Assembly (NCBI GenBank): GCA_026713745.1
Contig: JAPONU010000468.1
Location: 1 to 8,292 of the forward strand
Source: a bacterium
Lineage (GTDB): Bacteria > Actinomycetota > Acidimicrobiia > Acidimicrobiales > CATQHL01
DNA: 8,292 nt
Reading direction: 5' to 3'
Shown here piece after piece: positions 5,639 to 8,292 of the stretch. The position numbers were made by a program, and so were the translations under genes. The notes beneath the pieces are model-generated. The model did no database searches, was not told the origin of the DNA, and saw nothing but the letters and a program-made list of their open reading frames with translations. Within the stretch, counting starts at the first letter, position 1. Every line of letters begins with the position of its first letter.

Positions 5639-8277
5639 GGGTCCACCGGATCAGGCTGCGGAACTACCGCGGCGTCGCTGACAGCGAGGTGACCTTCACC
5701 GACGATGGCGTCACGATCATCGAAGGCGACAACGAGGTTGGCAAGACCAGCATCCCCGAGGCCCTGGGGATGATCCTCAACGTGAAGTTCCCGGACTCGT
5801 CCAAGGCCGGGCAGGTGCTTGAGGTGTGCCCTGTTCACCGCGACGCCGGGCCCGAGGTCGAGGTGGAGATCACCACCGGCCCTCACCGGTTCGTGTACTC
5901 CAAGCGCTGGCATCGGCAGCCTCACACCCGCCTGGAGGTCACAGCACCACGCCACGAGCAGCTGACCGGCCGCCAGGCGCACGAGCGGGTGGAGGAGATA
6001 CTGAACGAGACGCTCGACAGAGACCTCTGGGATGCGCTGCGGGTCCAGCAGGGCACCGAGGTGGCTCTGCCGGGCTTCGACGTGCCGTCGTTGGGCAGGG
6101 CGCTCGACGCCGCAGCCACCGGCGAGTCTGCCGGCGACCGCGAGGACGACCTCTGGGGGCGAATCCGCACCGAGCGGGAGAAGTACTGGACCCGGGCAGG
6201 ACGACCCAAGGCCGACCGCAAGGAAGCCGAGCGCGGCGTGGCCGAGGCTCGGGTGACCGTGGCTCAACTTGAGGGCCAGATCGCCGACATCGAGTCCGAT
6301 GCCGCCGAGGTCGAGCGGCGCCTGGCCGACCGTACGCGGCTGGCGGAGGTGCGCGGCGCCGCCGAGCGCGAGGAGCAGACGCTCGGCGTTCGGTGGCAGG
6401 CCTTGGAGCGGCTCCAGAGCGATGTTGCCAGGCTGGATGCGGAGTACAAGGCCGCCGTGGCAGAACGAGACCGGATTCGCGAAGACGTCCGGCGCCGTGA
6501 CGAACTTGTCGACGGTTTGGACGGGGCGAGGAGTGGGTTGGTGGAACGCCAGGCCGAGGCGGCACGGTCCGCGCCGTTGCTGACGGCGGCTGCGGCGCGT
6601 TCTGACGAGGCCGCAGAGGCGTACGAGTCGGTGACAGCAGAACTTGCCGAGGCCAGGCTGGCGCAGCAGCGGGCCAACGAGGACTGTGGGCACCACCGCC
6701 GGATGATTGAAGTGGCGGACCTCCGGGAGCGGCACGACCGGGTGGTCGAGGCTCAGCAGGCGCTCGCCGAGGCGGAGGCCCACCTCGAGGCGGTTCGGGT
6801 GGACGACGAACTGCTCGAGCGCATCGAGGCGGCGAATTTTGAGGTGGTGCGCGCCGAGTCGTCCGCCACGAGCGCCGCGGCATCGCTCGTCGTGACCGCC
6901 CTGACCGATCTGGAGATGAGCGTCTCCGGTGAGACGGTCGAGCTGCCCGCGGGCGGCGACCACAAGTGCTCCGTCAGCGACGATGCACGGATCACGCTGC
7001 CCGGTGTGGTGCAGGTTGACGTAACGGCAGGCGGCGGCTCGAAGGACAAGGTTGCCGAATTGGAAGATGCCCAAGCCCGGCTTGGGCAACTCTGCGCGGA
7101 GGGCGGCGTCTCAAGCTTCGACGAGGCGCGACGGGCAGCCGAGCAGCGCAAGGACACCGAGCGCAACCGCTCCGAGGCCGCCACGGCCATCAAGCGGGAT
7201 CTGGGTGATCTGACCCTCGACGTGCTGGCGCAGAAGATCGCGGGTCTCTCGCGGCGAATCGACGCCGACGTGGCCGAGCGCCCGGCCGATCCGCCCCTGC
7301 CCGCCGATTTCGAGGAGTCCAAGCGCCTGGTGTCGGAGGCCGATCGGATGCTCGCCGAACTGGAGGAGCGCCACTCCCGGTGCCGCGACGCCGCCGAGGA
7401 GGCGAAGGAGGAGTTCGCGAAGGCCCGACAGGACGAGGCCGTCATGGCCGCGAAGATCAGCAGCGCCCGCGGAGCCGTGCAGGATGCCGAACGCAGTCTC
7501 GTCGCGGCGCGGGCGGAGCGACGCGACGCCGACCTCAGCGGCGCCCTGGCTTTGGCACAGCAGGTGACCGATGACGCCGGACGTGCGCTCGAACAGGCGC
7601 GGGCGGCGGTGGCGGAGGTTGATCCCCGGTCGCTGAGCGCTCTCTTGGAGAATGCCCGCGCCGCCACGAACCGTGCCGCAACCGAACTTCGCGGCAACGA
7701 GGACTCGCTGACCGCCCTGCGTGCTCGCCTGGATCATCAGGGCGAGGCCGGCCTGCACGAGCAGTTGGGCGAGGCCGAGCGCCGGCTTGAACACCTCTCA
7801 GGGGACCACGAGCGCACCGAGGCGCGGGCGCGGGCGGCGCAACTCCTGTTCGAGACGTTCGAGCGGCGCCGAGCCGAGAGCCGCCGACGTTACCTGGCAC
7901 CGTTCAAAGAGCGCATAGAGCAGTTCGGGCGGATCGTCTTCGGACCCACCTTTGAGGTGGAACTGGACGACGATCTACGGGTCGTGCGCCGCACGCATAA
8001 CGGTGTCACGCTGAACATCGAGCAACTCAGTGTCGGCGCCCGCGAGCAGCTCGGCGTGCTGGCGCGGCTGGCGTGCGCGGCCAGCGTGAGCCCCGATGGC
8101 GGGGGCGCGCCCGTGGTCCTCGACGACGCCCTCGGCTGGAGTGACCCCGGCCGCCTCGCACGCATGGGCGCCGCCATCGCCGCCGCCGGTCGCGAGTGCC
8201 AGGTCATCGTGCTCACCTGCACGCCCGGTCGTTACAGCCACGTCGGCAACGCCGAGGTGGTGTCGCTACCTGCCTGA
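5635..8277 (+). CDS. SbcC/Rad50/YhaN-like coiled-coil ATPase
   Basis: An 880-residue SMC-like protein. The N-terminal half-ATPase starts RIRLRNYRGV, with Walker A GDNEVGKTS (31-39) and a Q-loop at RVQQG (136-140). Long Ala/Glu/Arg-rich coiled coils run over about 195-415 and 470-750. The C-terminal half has the signature LSVGAREQ (798-805), Walker B VVLDD (827-831) and a D-loop WSD (835-837). The Walker B is followed by a second Asp instead of the usual Glu, and the switch His is replaced in VLTCTPGRY. No CxxC zinc hook is present; residues 418-466 at the apex look beta-rich instead. Such ATPases clamp DNA and open or gate the Mre11-type nuclease. The ATG overlaps the nuclease stop by 4 bases, so the two are co-translated. 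It resembles M. tuberculosis Rv1278 in size and motifs from memory. Confidence 0.88.
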   Translation: MRVHRIRLRNYRGVADSEVTFTDDGVTIIEGDNEVGKTSIPEALGMILNVKFPDSSKAGQVLEVCPVHRDAGPEVEVEITTGPHRFVYSKRWHRQPHTRLEVTAPRHEQLTGRQAHERVEEILNETLDRDLWDALRVQQGTEVALPGFDVPSLGRALDAAATGESAGDREDDLWGRIRTEREKYWTRAGRPKADRKEAERGVAEARVTVAQLEGQIADIESDAAEVERRLADRTRLAEVRGAAEREEQTLGVRWQALERLQSDVARLDAEYKAAVAERDRIREDVRRRDELVDGLDGARSGLVERQAEAARSAPLLTAAAARSDEAAEAYESVTAELAEARLAQQRANEDCGHHRRMIEVADLRERHDRVVEAQQALAEAEAHLEAVRVDDELLERIEAANFEVVRAESSATSAAASLVVTALTDLEMSVSGETVELPAGGDHKCSVSDDARITLPGVVQVDVTAGGGSKDKVAELEDAQARLGQLCAEGGVSSFDEARRAAEQRKDTERNRSEAATAIKRDLGDLTLDVLAQKIAGLSRRIDADVAERPADPPLPADFEESKRLVSEADRMLAELEERHSRCRDAAEEAKEEFAKARQDEAVMAAKISSARGAVQDAERSLVAARAERRDADLSGALALAQQVTDDAGRALEQARAAVAEVDPRSLSALLENARAATNRAATELRGNEDSLTALRARLDHQGEAGLHEQLGEAERRLEHLSGDHERTEARARAAQLLFETFERRRAESRRRYLAPFKERIEQFGRIVFGPTFEVELDDDLRVVRRTHNGVTLNIEQLSVGAREQLGVLARLACAASVSPDGGGAPVVLDDALGWSDPGRLARMGAAIAAAGRECQVIVLTCTPGRYSHVGNAEVVSLPA

Positions 8278-8292
8278 GGCCTTGCCGGTCAC

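Noticed and set aside
5308..7089. 593-codon open frame on the minus strand under the Mre11/Rad50-like genes
   Set aside because: It is antisense to two genes with complete motifs. Long antisense frames are expected in GC-rich codon-biased DNA, and the translation is Arg/Leu/Gly-rich with no recognisable domain.

Overview
The window reads as chromosome of a high-GC actinobacterium. The signs are strongly GC-biased third codon positions, TAnnnT -10 boxes, two genes that look leaderless, and a DUF222/13E12-type HNH protein. Acidimicrobiia would fit, but that is inference from gene style rather than from a marker gene. I saw no rRNA, tRNA, CRISPR array or intact insertion sequence.

Positions 1-609 (+) hold the end of one hot-dog-fold dehydratase half and a complete MaoC-type half that overlaps it by 4 bp. 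The pair is probably a two-subunit enoyl-CoA/acyl-thioester hydratase of lipid metabolism. Positions 610-975 are non-coding and carry a hairpin, three degenerate 64-bp tandem repeats and a duplicated 20-bp motif. There are also two tiny ORFs with good ribosome-binding sites, which may or may not be real.

Positions 976-2490 (-) encode a DUF222/HNH endonuclease of the 13E12-repeat type. It has a clear sigma-70-like promoter (TTGACT-17-TAGGGT), and a TCGA-N8-TCGA dyad sits just upstream of that promoter. Positions 2656-3025 contain no gene that I can support.

Positions 3026-4330 (-) encode an AAA+ (AAA_16/Orc1-like) ATPase with a winged-helix-like C-terminal region and a terminal Cys2-His2 motif. 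Divergent from it, at 4508-8277 (+), is a two-gene operon joined by an ATGA overlap. It encodes an Mre11/SbcD-like metallophosphoesterase and a Rad50/SbcC/YhaN-like ATPase. From memory this pair resembles Mycobacterium tuberculosis Rv1277-Rv1278. The nuclease has two altered metal-ligand positions, and the ATPase has a beta-rich insert at the coiled-coil apex where Rad50 has its zinc hook.

The 177-bp divergent spacer between the AAA+ ATPase and the Mre11/Rad50-like pair is the most interesting part. Each gene has a TAnnnT box exactly 6 nt from its ATG and no Shine-Dalgarno sequence, so both transcripts look leaderless. Between the two boxes lies an array of direct repeats with a 20-bp period and a TCCGCA core, suggesting one regulator controls both sides. 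A shared role in DNA-end processing, repair or genome defence is inference from gene order and this shared region.
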